Assembly: GCA_024138025.1 (NCBI GenBank)
Contig: JAMXBD010000235.1
Span: 682,001-746,000, forward strand
Origin: Combretum micranthum
Taxonomy: Eukaryota; Streptophyta; Magnoliopsida; Myrtales; Combretaceae
DNA: 64,000 nucleotides
Direction: 5' to 3'
In this document: positions 36,454 through 47,855 of the stretch, one piece after another
Numbering within the stretch: position 1 is the first letter of the stretch
Layout of the letters: the number at the start of each line of letters is the position of its first letter
Notes under the pieces: generated by a model
Databases searched by the model: none
Told to the model about the DNA's origin: nothing
What the model saw: only the letters and a program-made list of their open reading frames with translations
Program-made: the position numbers and the translations under genes

Positions 36454-36818
36454 TGAAAAAAAAAGGATAAGATTCCCAAAGGTTCGGATCAGTGCAAAGC
36501 AGTCCGGATCCGTGGGACATTTTAAAGATTAAAGGGACCAATCGTGGTGTGATAGTCCATACCTCTATGACATATTTTCATATGACAACATAGAAGGTCT
36601 GGACTTATTGGATATGGTCTAGATTTGTGAAGAAAAAAAAAAAGAAAAGAAAATAAGAAAGAACAACAATAAGAATATGTAAGTGACTCATGGCACACTA
36701 ATTTCTTAACATTCATACGGCTTGATCATTCCCAATTCTTGGTGTAAAGTGCAAAAATGATTTTCATTCAAGGGTTTTGTAAAGACGTTAGTGATTTGAT
36801 TGTTTGTATCAAAAAATT
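36454..36818 (-). other. Spacer between copia RNase H and third ORF
   Basis: Non-coding. It contains two more GGTCCGGAC-like words (36412-36445, 36480-36515) like those in the LTRs. Confidence 0.45.
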
Positions 36819-37372
36819 CTAAGCAAATATCATTATTTTGAACATGGTCTTAATAAAATGATGTCTAATTTCAATGTTCTTAGTTCTTGAGTGTTGAAAA
36901 AGGTTTTTGGTCAAGTTAATGGCACTAGTATTGTCACAACGAATTAGAACTTTATCATATGAAAATCCATAGTTTAATAGTGTTTGTTTCATCCACAAAA
37001 CTTGGGCACAACAACTACTGGCACGACATATTCGACTTCTGCAGTTAAAAGTGCAATCGAGTTTTGTTTCTTTGGGTGCCAAGTGATAAATGAATTTATA
37101 AGAAAATGGCATGTTTTGGTTGTGCTTTTCTACTCAACTTTGCATTTTGCAAAGTTGGCATATGAGTATCAAATTAGATCAAAACAAGCAAAATTTGGAT
37201 ACCACAAACTGATTTCAATAGTGCCTACAAGATATTTGAAAATAGGTTTTACGACACTTAAGTGAAATTCTATGGCACAAGATTGAAATTGTGCACACAA
37301 GCACACATACAACATGATATTAGGTCTAAAGGTGGTTAGATACAACAACCTAGCTATCATGCCTCTACATAA
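36819..37372 (-). pseudogene. RNase H of the copia element, broken
   Basis: The pieces at 36819-37112 and 37169-37360 read in order MIARLLYLTTFRPNIMLYVC, FKYLVGTIEISLWYP, then SSCCAQVLWMKQTLLNYGF and CDNTSAINLTKN with QHSRTKNIEIRHHF. These are hallmark Ty1/copia RT-tail and RNase H motifs. Frame changes near 37060-37170. Confidence 0.87.
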
Positions 37373-38340
37373 CTTTTCACGTAGATTTTTTCCATCTTCA
37401 TTTTTATCAAGGTTATACTTGTACTCATAGGTGCAGGTCTAGTTTTGCAATTTTCCATTTTAAATCTTTTCAATAGTTCTTTGGTATATTTAGATTGATT
37501 GATGAATGTGCTATTTTCGATTTGTTTTACTTAGAGACCTAGGAAGTAATTAAGTTTTTCCATTATACTCATTTCCAACTCACTCTTCATGGACTCAAGA
37601 AATTCATCTACAAAATTCATGCCAATAGCTCCAAAGACAATGTCATCCACATAGATCTGCACAATCAATGTGTTTGACTTATGATTCTTGCTAAATAAAG
37701 TTATATCAATTTTTCTTTTAGAAAATCCTTTGTTTATTAAAAAACTATTAAACCATTCATAATAAGCTCTAGGAGCTTGCTTTCATAAAGAGCTTTATTT
37801 AGTTTATAAATATGATTGAGGAATTCATTATCTTCAAAGCCCAGTGGTTGCTCTGCATAAAACCTCTTCTTTGATGAAGCCATTTAAGCATTTTTTACAT
37901 CCATTTGAAAAAGTATAAAATTTTTTAAAGCAACAAATGCTAAAAGCATCCTAATAGCTTATGCTCTATCAACTATGGCAAAAGTCTCATCAAAGTTTAT
38001 GCCTTCTTCTTGATTATAACATTTAACCACTAATCGAGCTTTGTCCTGTTTACTATACCAATTTCATTAGGTTTATTCCTATAAACCCATTTGGTTTTAA
38101 TTACCAATCTATTACTAGGTATGGGTACTTAGTCCCAAACTTCATTTCTAGTGAATTGATTTAATTCTAAAATCATCTTTTAAAACTTCATCTACATTTT
38201 GAGGCTTGGTTTGGGATAAGAAAACTATATTACTTATATTCCTTAAGGATGATCTTGTTTGCACCTTTTTGATGGTTCAACTATTATTAGATCCTTATGG
38301 TGTGATCTAATGTATTTCCATTTCTTAGGAAGGTCATGAC
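37373..38340 (-). pseudogene. Reverse transcriptase of the copia element, broken
   Basis: The catalytic box YVDDIVFGA is readable on the minus strand at about 37630-37653, followed by EFLESMKSELEMSIM. Upstream pieces near 38000-38100 match the N-terminal RT block. Many stops and shifts. Confidence 0.8.
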
Positions 38341-38371
38341 TAATTGATTCATTCAAATCAGCCTTTTTACA

Positions 38372-39240
38372 TTAATCTCCTATTTCCATTTCTTTAATAT
38401 GATCATTGTTTTGGAATAAAAATTTATCTAAATTAGCACACACATCATTCATATCATTATTGGAACACACATGAGGCAAGGCATCATCAAAAGCAACATG
38501 AATTGATTCTTTCACAACCAAAATTCTTTTATTAAATGCTCTATAAGCTTTACTAGTAAGGGGATAACTAAGAAAAATACATTCATCACTTTTTGCATCA
38601 AATTTAACTAATTGATCTTTTCCATTATTCAAAATGTAACATTTAGCGCCAAATGGATGAAAGTATGAGATGTTAGGTCTTTTACCTTTCTAAATCTCAT
38701 AAGGGGTTTTCTTAACCATAGGTCTAATGAATACTCAATTATATATGTAGCATGCGGTATTAACGACTTGAGCCAAAAAATAGTTAAGTAGGTTATTTTC
38801 ACAGAACATTGTTCTAGCCATTCCAATTAACGTTCCATTTTTTTTTCTTTCTATGACTTCATTTTGTTGTAGTGTCCTAGGTGCTAAAAAGGTGTGTTCA
38901 ATTCCAAATTTACCACAAAAGTCATCTATTTCATAATTTTCAAAATTTCCCCATGATTGCTTCGGATAGTTACAATGTTAAAACCTTTTTCATTTTAGAC
39001 TTTCTTATAACATCTAAAAAGTCATATTTGATTAATCTTTAGATGCAAGGAAGAAAGTCCATGTGTATTTAATGAATTCATCAATAATAACCAATGTATA
39101 TTTTCTGTCACCCAAGCTAGCCTAGAAGTGGAAATGGAATCCTTAGACTAAAAGGAAGTCTTAGTTTGCTTTCTTTGTTGTCATTTTTTAATTTTATTTT
39201 TGGTAAGTCTTTGACAAGGTCTTTTTTAACAAGTTTTGAA
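38372..39240 (-). pseudogene. Integrase of the copia element, broken
   Basis: The C-terminal part is clear at 38372-38632: NNGKDQLVKFDAKSDECIFL, then SKAYRAFNKRILVVKES, the usual copia GKxxxFD-x-KSDxGIFLGY type block. Just upstream (38629-38826) is the degenerate region before it. The DDE core in 38830-39240 is only traceable in short pieces. Confidence 0.75.
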
Positions 39241-39458
39241 ATCATATCCATACTAACATGCACCAATTCTTTATACCACAACCTACTATCTTTATTTTGA
39301 GAGTATAGACATGTTTTATTTGAAGATTTGAAATCATCTAGATTGATTTTATAAGTATTTCTTTATCTATACCATTCAAAACAAGCTTGATCATTAGCAA
39401 ATATTTCAATTGAGCATTTATTAGCAAGAAATGTTACTTTGAAGCCATTATCACACAG

Positions 39459-39720
39459 TTAGCTAACACTAAGTAAACTATGCTTTAAATTATCAACTAA
39501 TAGCACATTCTTAATAACTGGATCTTTATTTACTAAAATGTTATCTTCACTAAGTACGGTTGATTTACGATTATCTCCAAATGTGACATTCCCTTGATCC
39601 TTCAAGATCAATGATGTGAACTTAGATGCATCTTCAGTCATGTGCCTTGAGCAACCACTTCCAATTACCGTTTGTTGTTTCCTCTTGAAGATTCCTACAA
39701 AATAAAGGATTATTTCTTTG
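39459..39720 (-). pseudogene. Copia protease and linker, catalytic Asp changed to Gly
   Basis: On the minus strand the box reads VIGSGCSRHMTED where copia elements have a DSGCS-type site, so Gly replaces the catalytic Asp. It is followed by KFTSLILKDQGNVTFGDN. The change alone would abolish activity. Confidence 0.7.
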
Positions 39721-39819
39721 GTACCCTCTTGAGTTTGAGTCCTTTTTTGTTAGGAGCAACAAAACTTTCTCTCTTAAGAACCTAAACTAGCTTGATTTTA
39801 TGATTCAAATGCATGGTCT

Positions 39820-41318
39820 TCTTAATTGCACAATTGTGTGCAATATGACCAACTTTACCACAATAGTTGCAAGTTCCACAAGTGGCTCTCACAAACCTAA
39901 GCTACTTGTTTGAATAACACTTTTGACTTCCAAGAAGTGTGTTCAAGTTCTTTTCTCCTTCAGTGAATATGGCTACAGTCGCTTTTGAATCATCTAAGCT
40001 AGATTTTAGCACGATATTTTCATTTCTAAGTTCCTCTAGCTCTTTTATGCAAACATTATCATAATCATTGGCATGAGCACCACCTTTTAAGGTCTTGTTT
40101 TCTATTTCTAACAAGTAAATTTCAACTTTCAGTTTTTCATTTTCTTTATTTAGCTTATCATTTTCAAAGTTTCAAGTACTCATTGTCTTTACTTAAGTTT
40201 TCATTTTCATCCTTTAATTTGTTGTGATCCTTCTTAAACACATCTAACTTTTTTCCTACACTTGAAATCATCTCCATGAAAACTTGAATTTTTCTTTTGC
40301 AATTTCATCATAAGAAGGAGAGGATGAAGAACCTACTTATCATTCAATTTCATGAAGCATATATTGTCATCCAAGTCACTTAATTTATCATCGCTCCAAG
40401 TAACAATGAAAGCCTCCTTTTTGGATCCTCTAGATCCTTTCTTGAGCATAGGACAATATTGTTAGATGTGTCCTAGTTTGTGATATTTGAAGTAAGTTAT
40501 CACAACCTTCTCTTCCTTTTTGTATCTTGAGGAGCTACAATTATCATCCTTCCTCTTTATCTTATTATTTAATTTCATGAACGTTTTGCATTTCCTTGCC
40601 ATCAAGGCAAGTTCCACATCATCTTCAGCACTATAGTCATGGCTTGTGGCTTTTAATGTAATGGCTTTTTTGCTTGATTTCTCTCCTTGCCTTTTGATCA
40701 ACTCGTGTGTTTTGAAAGCTCTAAGAAGTTCCTTTTTACTCATTGCACTTAGATCTAGTGCTTCTTCAATAGCGGTTCTCTTGGCTTCCCAATGCTTAGG
40801 TAATGATCTAAGAAGTTTAGGGTTGATTTCCACGTTAATAGAATTATCCCCAAGCATACTCAAAGGATTGATGATATTGATGAACCTATCATCCATTTCA
40901 TCTATGGTCTCATTAGGTTACGTTTTGAATTTTTCAAATGGTCCACATAGAAACTTATTTTAGTGTTTTTAACTCTTGATAATCCTTCATAGGTTTTCTC
41001 TAATTCATTCTATATATCTTTAGCGATTTTAAAGTGCAAATTTTATTGAAGTCGCTTTCATTTAAACCATAATGCAATATATTCATAGCTATTTCATTTA
41101 AATCTAATCTTTTCCAATCTTCTTCACTAAAGTATCTTTTCCCTTTTCCTTCAATTTTAAAAGGATCATCTTCTATAACATTCCATATTAGCCAATTTTG
41201 TGCATTTAGGAAGATTTTAATTCTACATTTCTAATAGGTGTAGTTCCCCCTGCTTAGAAGTGTTGGTGGCCTATTTATAATATATCCTTCTAGAAATCTT
41301 AGTGTATTAGATGCCATG
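39820..41318 (-). pseudogene. Gag of the copia element, broken
   Basis: The start is taken at ATG 41318-41316 (MASNTLRFLEGYIINRPP). The core is at 40462-40896: INPKLLRSLPKHWEAKRTAI, then LSAMSKKELLRAFKTHE. A damaged knuckle (YFKYHKLGHI, first Cys lost) is near 40465-40495. An intact C-x2-C-x4-H-x4-C knuckle, CNYCGKVGHIAHNC, is near 39830-39870. A coiled-coil-like stretch lies between them (39902-40114, ELEELRNENIVLKSSL). Frames are broken near 41000 and 40330. Confidence 0.82.
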
Positions 41319-41352
41319 ATCTTTATTCTAAAATGCGGTTAAACACAAGAAA

Positions 41353-42419
41353 AGGATAAGTTTCATCAATAGTATCCTTTTTGGTTTGTAATAGTTTATA
41401 CCTAAAAAAAATTTTGTATCAAGACGGTACCTGAACTTTTTAAAAGTTTCAACGAAGGTACCTCTAGACAAAATCCATCCATTTTTCCATCAAAGCGCTA
41501 ACATGGCAAGTGAATCTGAATAAAAAATTACTTTTTCTATCTTAGTTGATGGAGTAAGTTTCATTCATGATACCTAAACTTCTAGTTTGTAACAGTGTAG
41601 TGCCTAAAAAAAAAATGAACCATGACAACCTGAATTTTTAAAAGTTTCACGCATGATACCTTTGGCCAGAATTCAACCATTTCTCAAGTAATTTGCTGAT
41701 ATGGAACTTGAACTTTATTAAAAAAAAAAAAGATCTCTCTATCCTAGTTGACTTTTTAAATTATTTTTTTACACTATCTTAGTGGAATCGAAACTTTATT
41801 TTTTTAATTATCGAATCCGTCCAATATAGATGAGTTTGGTTATTAGGATTAATTTCTTCTTTTTATTTTCTTTAGACATTATAATGTTATCTAATAATCG
41901 CAATCTAAGAATTAAAAGAAAAAGTAATAAAAGAAGAAGAAGAAGAAAAAAAGGAAGATGTCGGAGGGAGAGAGAAAGGAGAGAGAGTAAAAAAATAAAT
42001 AAAAAAAACATGCCAACTAGGATAAAGTGATGTCTTGTTTTCAATTAAGTTAGGTTCTACGTTAGCAAATCACTTGAGAAATGGCCGCATTCCGATTAAA
42101 GGTACCATGTGTGAAACTTTTAAAAAGTTCGGGTACTATTATGGCACAATTTTTTTTTAGGTACCATACTATTACAAACCAAAAAGTTTAGTACAATTAA
42201 TGAAACTTACTCTGCAAACTAAGATAGAAAGAATAATTTTTTATTTGTTTCTGTTTGCCACGTCAAAGTTTTAATGGAAAAATAGATGGATTCTATCTAG
42301 AGGAACCTTTGGTGAAACTTTTACAAAGTTTAGGTACCACTTTGGTATAACCTTTTTTTTTTTTAGGTATCAAACTATTATAAATCAAAAAGTTCAGGTA
42401 CCATCGACGAAACTTTGCC
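41353..42419. mobile_element. Mutator-like foldback element with a 10-bp target duplication
   Basis: Flanked by CACAAGAAAA at 41343-41352 and 42420-42429. Ends GGATAAGTTTCATC and (reverse) GGCAAAGTTTCGTC open long inverted arms (about 41353-41565 and 42213-42419), which continue with GGTACCTGAACTTTTT-type sequence. A smaller relative with ends GTAAGTTTCATTCATG seems to sit inside the arms (about 41566-42212). Long TIRs and 9-10-bp target duplications fit Mutator-like elements. No transposase is present. It lies between copia gag and the primer site. Confidence 0.75.
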
Positions 42420-42440
42420 CACAAGAAAATTAGAGACCTT

Positions 42441-42452
42441 GCTCTAATATCA
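42441..42452 (-). promoter_or_regulatory. Primer binding site of the copia element (tRNA-Met type, degenerate)
   Basis: On the minus strand TGATATTAGAGC follows the LTR end after 11 bases. The usual plant copia site is TGGTATCAGAGC; two transitions have occurred. Confidence 0.7.
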
Positions 42453-42736
42453 AATGAAATTCATGTAACGCACTAGGTAAAACACTCAAGAAGGGGACGA
42501 ATTAAGTATTTATGCAATTTTTTCCCTAAATTAAAATTTGAAGGCTACCTTAACAAACACAATTAGATATATCATCAAAATAAGATTGAATAAATAAAAG
42601 GAGTAAAGTTAAGATAATGAAGCCTGGGATTTCAACGTGGAGTTAAGCTTACTTTCTAATCTTCACCATCACAACAATGCCTCTAACGAGGACTTCACAC
42701 ACTCTATTGATCACCAATTCAACAATGCTCAAATGA

Positions 42737-44481
42737 AGGGTAAGTTTCATTCATGGTACCTGAACTTTTTCGATTGTAATAAAATTGTACCTAAAGAAAT
42801 TTTCTTACAAAGAAAGTACCTAAATTTTTTAAAATTTCACTAAAAGTACATTTGGATGGAAATTGTTCATTTTTTTCATTTGCTTGTTGACATGTCTCTC
42901 TATCCTCCTCTTTTTCTTCTTCAAATAAAAAGAAAAGCTTGAATCATATAAAACACAAACCACCACCACCACTCAAGCCTATTGAAGCTTGAATCACGAA
43001 CCCAAAGCATTGCCAAACATCCATAGAACCTAAACTGACACCCATTACCTATACGACAATAACCAAGGTAGGTGTTGTGATCTAAAATACATCAAAAACC
43101 AAGCCCATCAACCACCTCATCTCTAGACATACCGAATCAAAGTAGAACAAAGCCCACGACCGTGCTCCGATAAGCATCGACCTTCCCAGCCTTGCTGCTG
43201 CATCAAGCCCACAAACCATGTGAGCCATCCACTAGCAAAACCAAGTCACATAACCCATTCAAATTATTGAATGTCAACTACAAATCTAAGGCATACGTAT
43301 CAAATGTTGGGGTCCAACATGTCATCTCCTTCCTAATTCATGAACCACATGCAAATATAAGTACGAATTTCTAACTGGTCGAAGTACATCAACACCAAAT
43401 CAAAGCTCAAAGAGGTTTACGTTATTCCTTGTGGGTTCAATCAAGGTCTGTAGGTGGTTGTGAAGATGTAGGTTTGGTTCTTTAAGCAAGATCAACAATC
43501 AAGTTTCAACATCTTTAGGAGATGGTGACTAAGATACTACTAGGTTCTTTGGTTTTGTGGTGTTACAAGTTCGTCTATTATGAAGGGGGTAAGGTCGAGG
43601 GCTTGATTCAAGAAGGTTGCATGGCTATGGATCCTAAAGATTCAATGGTGTCTGGGTTACGGGGTTTAGAGAGAGAGAAAGAATAGGGAAGAAGAAGATT
43701 TCTCCTAAAGAAAAAGATCCCTTTTATTTTGTTCCTTTTTTATTTTTTATAAAACACTCATGTGTATCTATCTTCTTGTATGAATCTTTTATTTGGATTA
43801 GGCTTTGTGATTGTAGATAAATTCAAATTAAAATTTTGTTTGAATCTCAATCTTATTTTTGACTTTTTGTTAAAAAACTCTTGTATAAAGATAATAAGTT
43901 AATGATCCTTTAGAGATTTGTGTGAATTTTTGTTTAAATCAGATCATAACATGATAAGATTTAACTCAATTTATGATTTCTTTAACTTCTATCTCTTTTT
44001 CGACATTTCTTGAGTGATGTCTTAATGGAGAAGAAGACTAAGTGCAGGACACATGACATCTCAAGAAGTGTAATATATATATATAATGGATTCAATTGTT
44101 GTTTGGCAGTGGTTTAAGTTTGTGGTTCAAGCTTGGATGGGTTTGGGTAGCATTGGAGGTGGTCCATGTTTTTTGTGATTCAAGCTTTTTTTTTATTTTT
44201 GTTTTTATTTGAAGAAAAAAAAAGATGAGGATGATAGAGAGAGAGGAGAGAAAAAAGATAGTAAAAAAGAACATAAAAAATTGCTAGCATTGATGATAAA
44301 ATTATTTTTTAATTATTCATGCCTACCACGTCAATAAGCAAATGGAAAAATGGACGTTTTCCGTCCAAATATACTTTTAGTGAAATTTTAAAAAGTTTAG
44401 GTATTTTCTCTTTCTGAAAATTTTTTTAGGTACAATCCTATTACAATTGAAAAAGTTCAGGTACCATGAATGAAACTTACC
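42737..44481. mobile_element. Long-TIR Mutator-like element in the copia LTR, 10-bp target duplication
   Basis: GCTCAAATGA stands on both sides (42727-42736, 44482-44491), and the LTR copy at 32.7 kb has the uninterrupted site. The arms start GGGTAAGTTTCATTCATG and, in reverse, GGTAAGTTTCATTCATG. Inverted similarity runs to about 43018 on the left and 44101 on the right, 280-380 bp. The inner 1.08 kb has no transposase and only short frames; it could be captured host DNA. It is the same family as 41353-42419. Confidence 0.85.
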
Positions 44482-44654
44482 GCTCAAATGAGCTACAAAG
44501 TGTTTCTCAAACAAGTATGGATGTAGTGCTTCTTTGCAAGAATTGCAAGACTAAAACAAGGCACTACACTTTTCTTATGCTTCTAGCTAGGGCTTTGAAT
44601 TAATTTACAAAAGAACAAAATAGTAGAGCAAGTGGTTTCTTTTTTAGAAGCTTT

Positions 44655-44820
44655 AATGATCCCATCGATGACACCATCCAATCATATATTTAACCGTTAA
44701 AATAAATATAGTAATTGAAATATTAACTATTTTAGTGGTTTGATCATGATTGGGTATAGTGTGAATCATTAGATTTACAACGGGACAGGTCTCATTAAAA
44801 TTAATAACGGGACCATAGAA
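44655..44820. repeat. MITE copy A (GATCCC/GGGACCAT family)
   Basis: Absent from the sister LTR at 33.1 kb, so it is a real insertion. The ends are imperfect inverted repeats (ATGATCCCATCGATGA and, in reverse, ATGGTCCCGTTATTAAT). Two relatives occur at 48848-49008 and 54278-54432 with the shared core TTAAAATAAATATAGTAA. Confidence 0.75.
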
Positions 44821-46031
44821 TTTTCCTTCTTTATTTGGATACAAATGAAAGTTCTTAAGTACACATATAATCTACCCATAAGCTTTTACATGTCAAGGAA
44901 CAAAATATGGATGTTTAAGATAAAAATCCCCAAGCTCAATCTTGCATTAAATGCTCTTTAACGATTAGAATAGTTGCAATAGGTCTAGATCTTTTCGCAA
45001 TGGTTCGAACCCTTTCGTCATTTTGAAATAGGTTGAGCTTCTAGTCAACAAAAGGTCCGGACCTTTTTGCAATGGTCCAGACTTTTGGGTCAATTTAACA
45101 TTCTGCTCCTTGAATGGTCCAGATTGTTGTGCGATGGTCCGGACCTTTGGAGCATCTTGACATTTTATTTTTCAAAAGGTTTGGACCTTTGCGAACAGTC
45201 CGAACATGTTGTGCAAAATTACACCTGCAGCATAGAACAAAAGCACATAGGTCTGGACCTTTTCAACATGGTCTAAATTTCTTGTACATATATTTTTTTA
45301 GTTTTATTTGGTCTTTTTTAACTTGTTTTCTTTTTTTAAAACCTTTGTATGATGATTGTATTTGTCCAAAAAAATATTTGATTACATAAACTTAGTTTTA
45401 ATATTTATAGTTTTGTCTCATAAAAAAATATATATGATCCTTATTTTAAGTTCAACATACAATATGAGAACCAATATGCATTGGACATACTTGAATTCTC
45501 TCGAGCAACTTTATAGGCTAAGCAATCCCTATGGATTGCTTAGCCAACAAAGGGAGTTAATTAGCTTTTGTGGGTTACTCTGTCAAGTAATCAAAAAGTT
45601 TTTATTTATTTATTTATTTGGACCTTTTAATGTTAATTTTGTATAATTTATGTAATGTGGGACTCGTAAAAATTAAAAAAAAAATGTTAAAGTACCTTAT
45701 TGAAAAAACCTACATATAAAGTGGAGAGTTCTCTAGCAGAAAAAGTTGCTTAAGATGCTGATGTAGTATGTTAAGTAACTTTCTAAACAACCTATTGATA
45801 AAGATGATCAGAGGAAAAGGAACTCTTTTTAATGAATCAATTAGACAGTGAAAATAATCTTGCAAAAATAAAAAAAAGAAACTTAACTAGAAATACTACT
45901 TTTCTTATTATAATGAAATATCTTTGGTTGAGGTTTGCTTTTCTTATAGTATGATAAATCTTAGGTTAAGCTATTCTTCGTTCTTTAATTTAGACAAATT
46001 GAACTAATATTTAATTTATGTCCACATGCAG

Positions 46032-46148
46032 TGGTGACCATGATTTGGTGGTTCCATATATTGGGACATATAAATGGATACAGGCTCTAAATTTGACTCT
46101 GATGTCCGCTGATTGGACCCCATGGTATGTAGATGGACAAACAGCTGG
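46032..46148 (+). CDS. SCPL exon 12 (catalytic Asp)
   Basis: With the split codon from exon 11 it reads SGDHDLVVPYIGTYKWIQAL, then NLTLMSADWTPWYVDGQTAG. The Asp of the triad is in GDHD. Intact, although 13.8 kb from exon 11. Confidence 0.9.
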
Positions 46149-46289
46149 GTGAGTTCTCACTACCCAAAATAAATTTATCAGTATTAATACATAATTTTTT
46201 ATCTCCATCATGAGCCAATATCTTGTAAATCTTTATGAATAATTCAATTAATCAATGATTTTGAATTTGCGTTGATCACACCTTTGTAG

Positions 46290-46347
46290 GTACGTTACGT
46301 TATATGAATCCAAGAAGAAATTCGATTTGACTTTTACTACAATTAGG
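46290..46347 (+). CDS. SCPL exon 13
   Basis: Reads YVTLYESKKKFDLTFTTIR, the strand before the catalytic His. Donor AGG|GTAAGA. Intact. Confidence 0.87.
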
Positions 46348-46437
46348 GTAAGATAATGACTGGTCTTGTTTCTTTCAAGCATTCATCTTTCCATTCCTGT
46401 TTTGTTTTTTCTCCTCTTCCTTTTCAATAAGGCTAAA

Positions 46438-46663
46438 CATAGCGAATGAAGCTTCAATTTTCATAAAATATGTAAAGATATATTTGAATTTTGAAATCGA
46501 TCAATTCAGTACCTAAAATTTAAAATTGATCAATTTAATATCTTAAATTTTTTTCATATACTAAATTGATCAACTTTAAATTGTAGTACTAAATTGATCA
46601 ATTACGAAATTCATATACTTAATTACATATTTTATCAAAGTTTAAATACCATTTATGATAATA
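46438..46663. repeat. Foldback MITE in SCPL intron 13, first copy
   Basis: The left part (TTTTCATAAAATATGTAAAG) returns in inverse as TAATTACATATTTTATCAAA on the right. About 226 bp, related to 30277-30513 by the shared AAATTGATCAATTTA interior words. Confidence 0.6.
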
Positions 46664-47321
46664 ACTCTTTCAATAAAGTTATCATTATCATAATAAGAAA
46701 TTCACACCTTGCCAAAAGTAATACGATTAGATAAGACAGGAATGGACAGGACAAGATCCAATATTCTATAGCATATCGTAGTAAATCCTAAAGATAAAGG
46801 TTCTAAAAACTTAGAACTTAAAACTTGTCCGCTAAAAAAAAAGAACAACTTACATACAGCTCTATGAACACATATAGCCTGTATTATTTCCTATAAAGTC
46901 TACAGATTTTAAATTAAGCAGAAAGTTTTGAATTCCTGTACCTTTTTTTTTTTTTTTAATATTGAACTTACATATCATAGTCACCTATACCTAAAATCAT
47001 GATATTGATATGTAAGCTATCATTGTTAAGAATAAATGCATCGAATGGCAATTTGATGTATTGAATTAAAAAAATTATGGTCTGGTTCGTTTCTCTATAA
47101 GATTAATTAAATTTATACTTATATTTATACTTAACCGTGATCATATCATTAAAAAAACATATTAATTCTTATAATTATATTAATAGTCATATGATGGGCT
47201 CAATAGTATTACTAATGAAAGCATAAAAATTCCCTAAAAAATTATGAAATAAAAACAAGTGGTACCAATTAAGAAATATTCTAGCTCAATCCATTAATTG
47301 ACTAAAAAATATATATAAATA

Positions 47322-47855
47322 AATGTCAATGGTACCTAAACTTTGGAAAAATATGCAATTAGGGGCTTGAATTTCGAAATTGATCAGTTAAGTGCTTAAA
47401 CTTTGAAATTGATCAATTTAGTACCTAAAAGAACCATGGTTGTCCAAATTGCAAATCCAATATACGATTTTACGAGTTTATGATTTTATATAATTTTTCT
47501 TAATTAAAATGGATGAAAAATTATTAAGGTGCAAACTTAAGGTAGAATTATGAATTTATATGTACAATTCTACACGTTTGTAATTTTACTAGTTTTGTAT
47601 GATTCTATACAATTCTGCAAGCTCGAATCAATAATAAAATCACTATTTTGATAATCGTAAAAAGAACTTTTTGTGTGTGCTAATAGTATCACGTATTATG
47701 GTTAAAAACACCATATCAGATGATGGGATTAGCCAATTTTATGGATATACTATTGGTATACATGAAAAGTTGTTTCATGTACTAAATTAATCAATTTTAA
47801 ATTTTAGGTACATAATTATACATATTGCAAAATTCCAGGCACCATTCGTGACATT
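47322..47855. repeat. Foldback MITE in SCPL intron 13, second copy
   Basis: Left end AATGTCAATGGTACCTAAAC and right end, in reverse, AATGTCACGAATGGTGCCTG; the inverted match continues for about 80 bp. The middle (47420-47760) looks like extra inserted sequence. Confidence 0.6.

Larger units (their letters stand above)
32722..45457 (-). mobile_element. Ty1/copia retrotransposon (SIRE/Maximus-like) in SCPL intron 11
   Basis: Minus-strand element of 12.7 kb bounded by LTRs at 32722-33778 and 42464-45457. In element order it has a tRNA-Met-type primer site (42441-42452), gag, a zinc knuckle, protease, integrase, RT, RNase H and then an extra ORF before the polypurine tract. Integrase before RT defines Ty1/copia. 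The extra ORF in env position and the RT/RNase H sequence suggest the SIRE/Maximus lineage. All ORFs are broken. Two Mutator-like elements and one MITE sit in its 5' part, so without them it would be about 9.8 kb. The flanking five bases (CATCA and TACAA) do not match. It lies in antisense to the SCPL gene. Confidence 0.88.
42464..45457 (-). repeat. 5' LTR of the copia element, split by two insertions
   Basis: Begins TGTAACGCACTAGG and ends GTTCAACA on the plus strand. Without the MULE (42737-44481) and the MITE (44655-44820) it is about 1.07 kb and co-linear with 32722-33778. Confidence 0.87.

Noticed and set aside
36984..37265. Plus-strand open frame of 93 residues
   Set aside because: Shadow of the copia RNase H region on the minus strand.
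41830..42030. Arg/Lys-rich open frame (and its antisense)
   Set aside because: Simple AGA/GAA repeat inside the foldback MULE centre.
43192..43374. Short frame inside the MULE as a captured gene
   Set aside because: Only 60 residues, no recognisable domain; kept as an open question for the MULE interior only.
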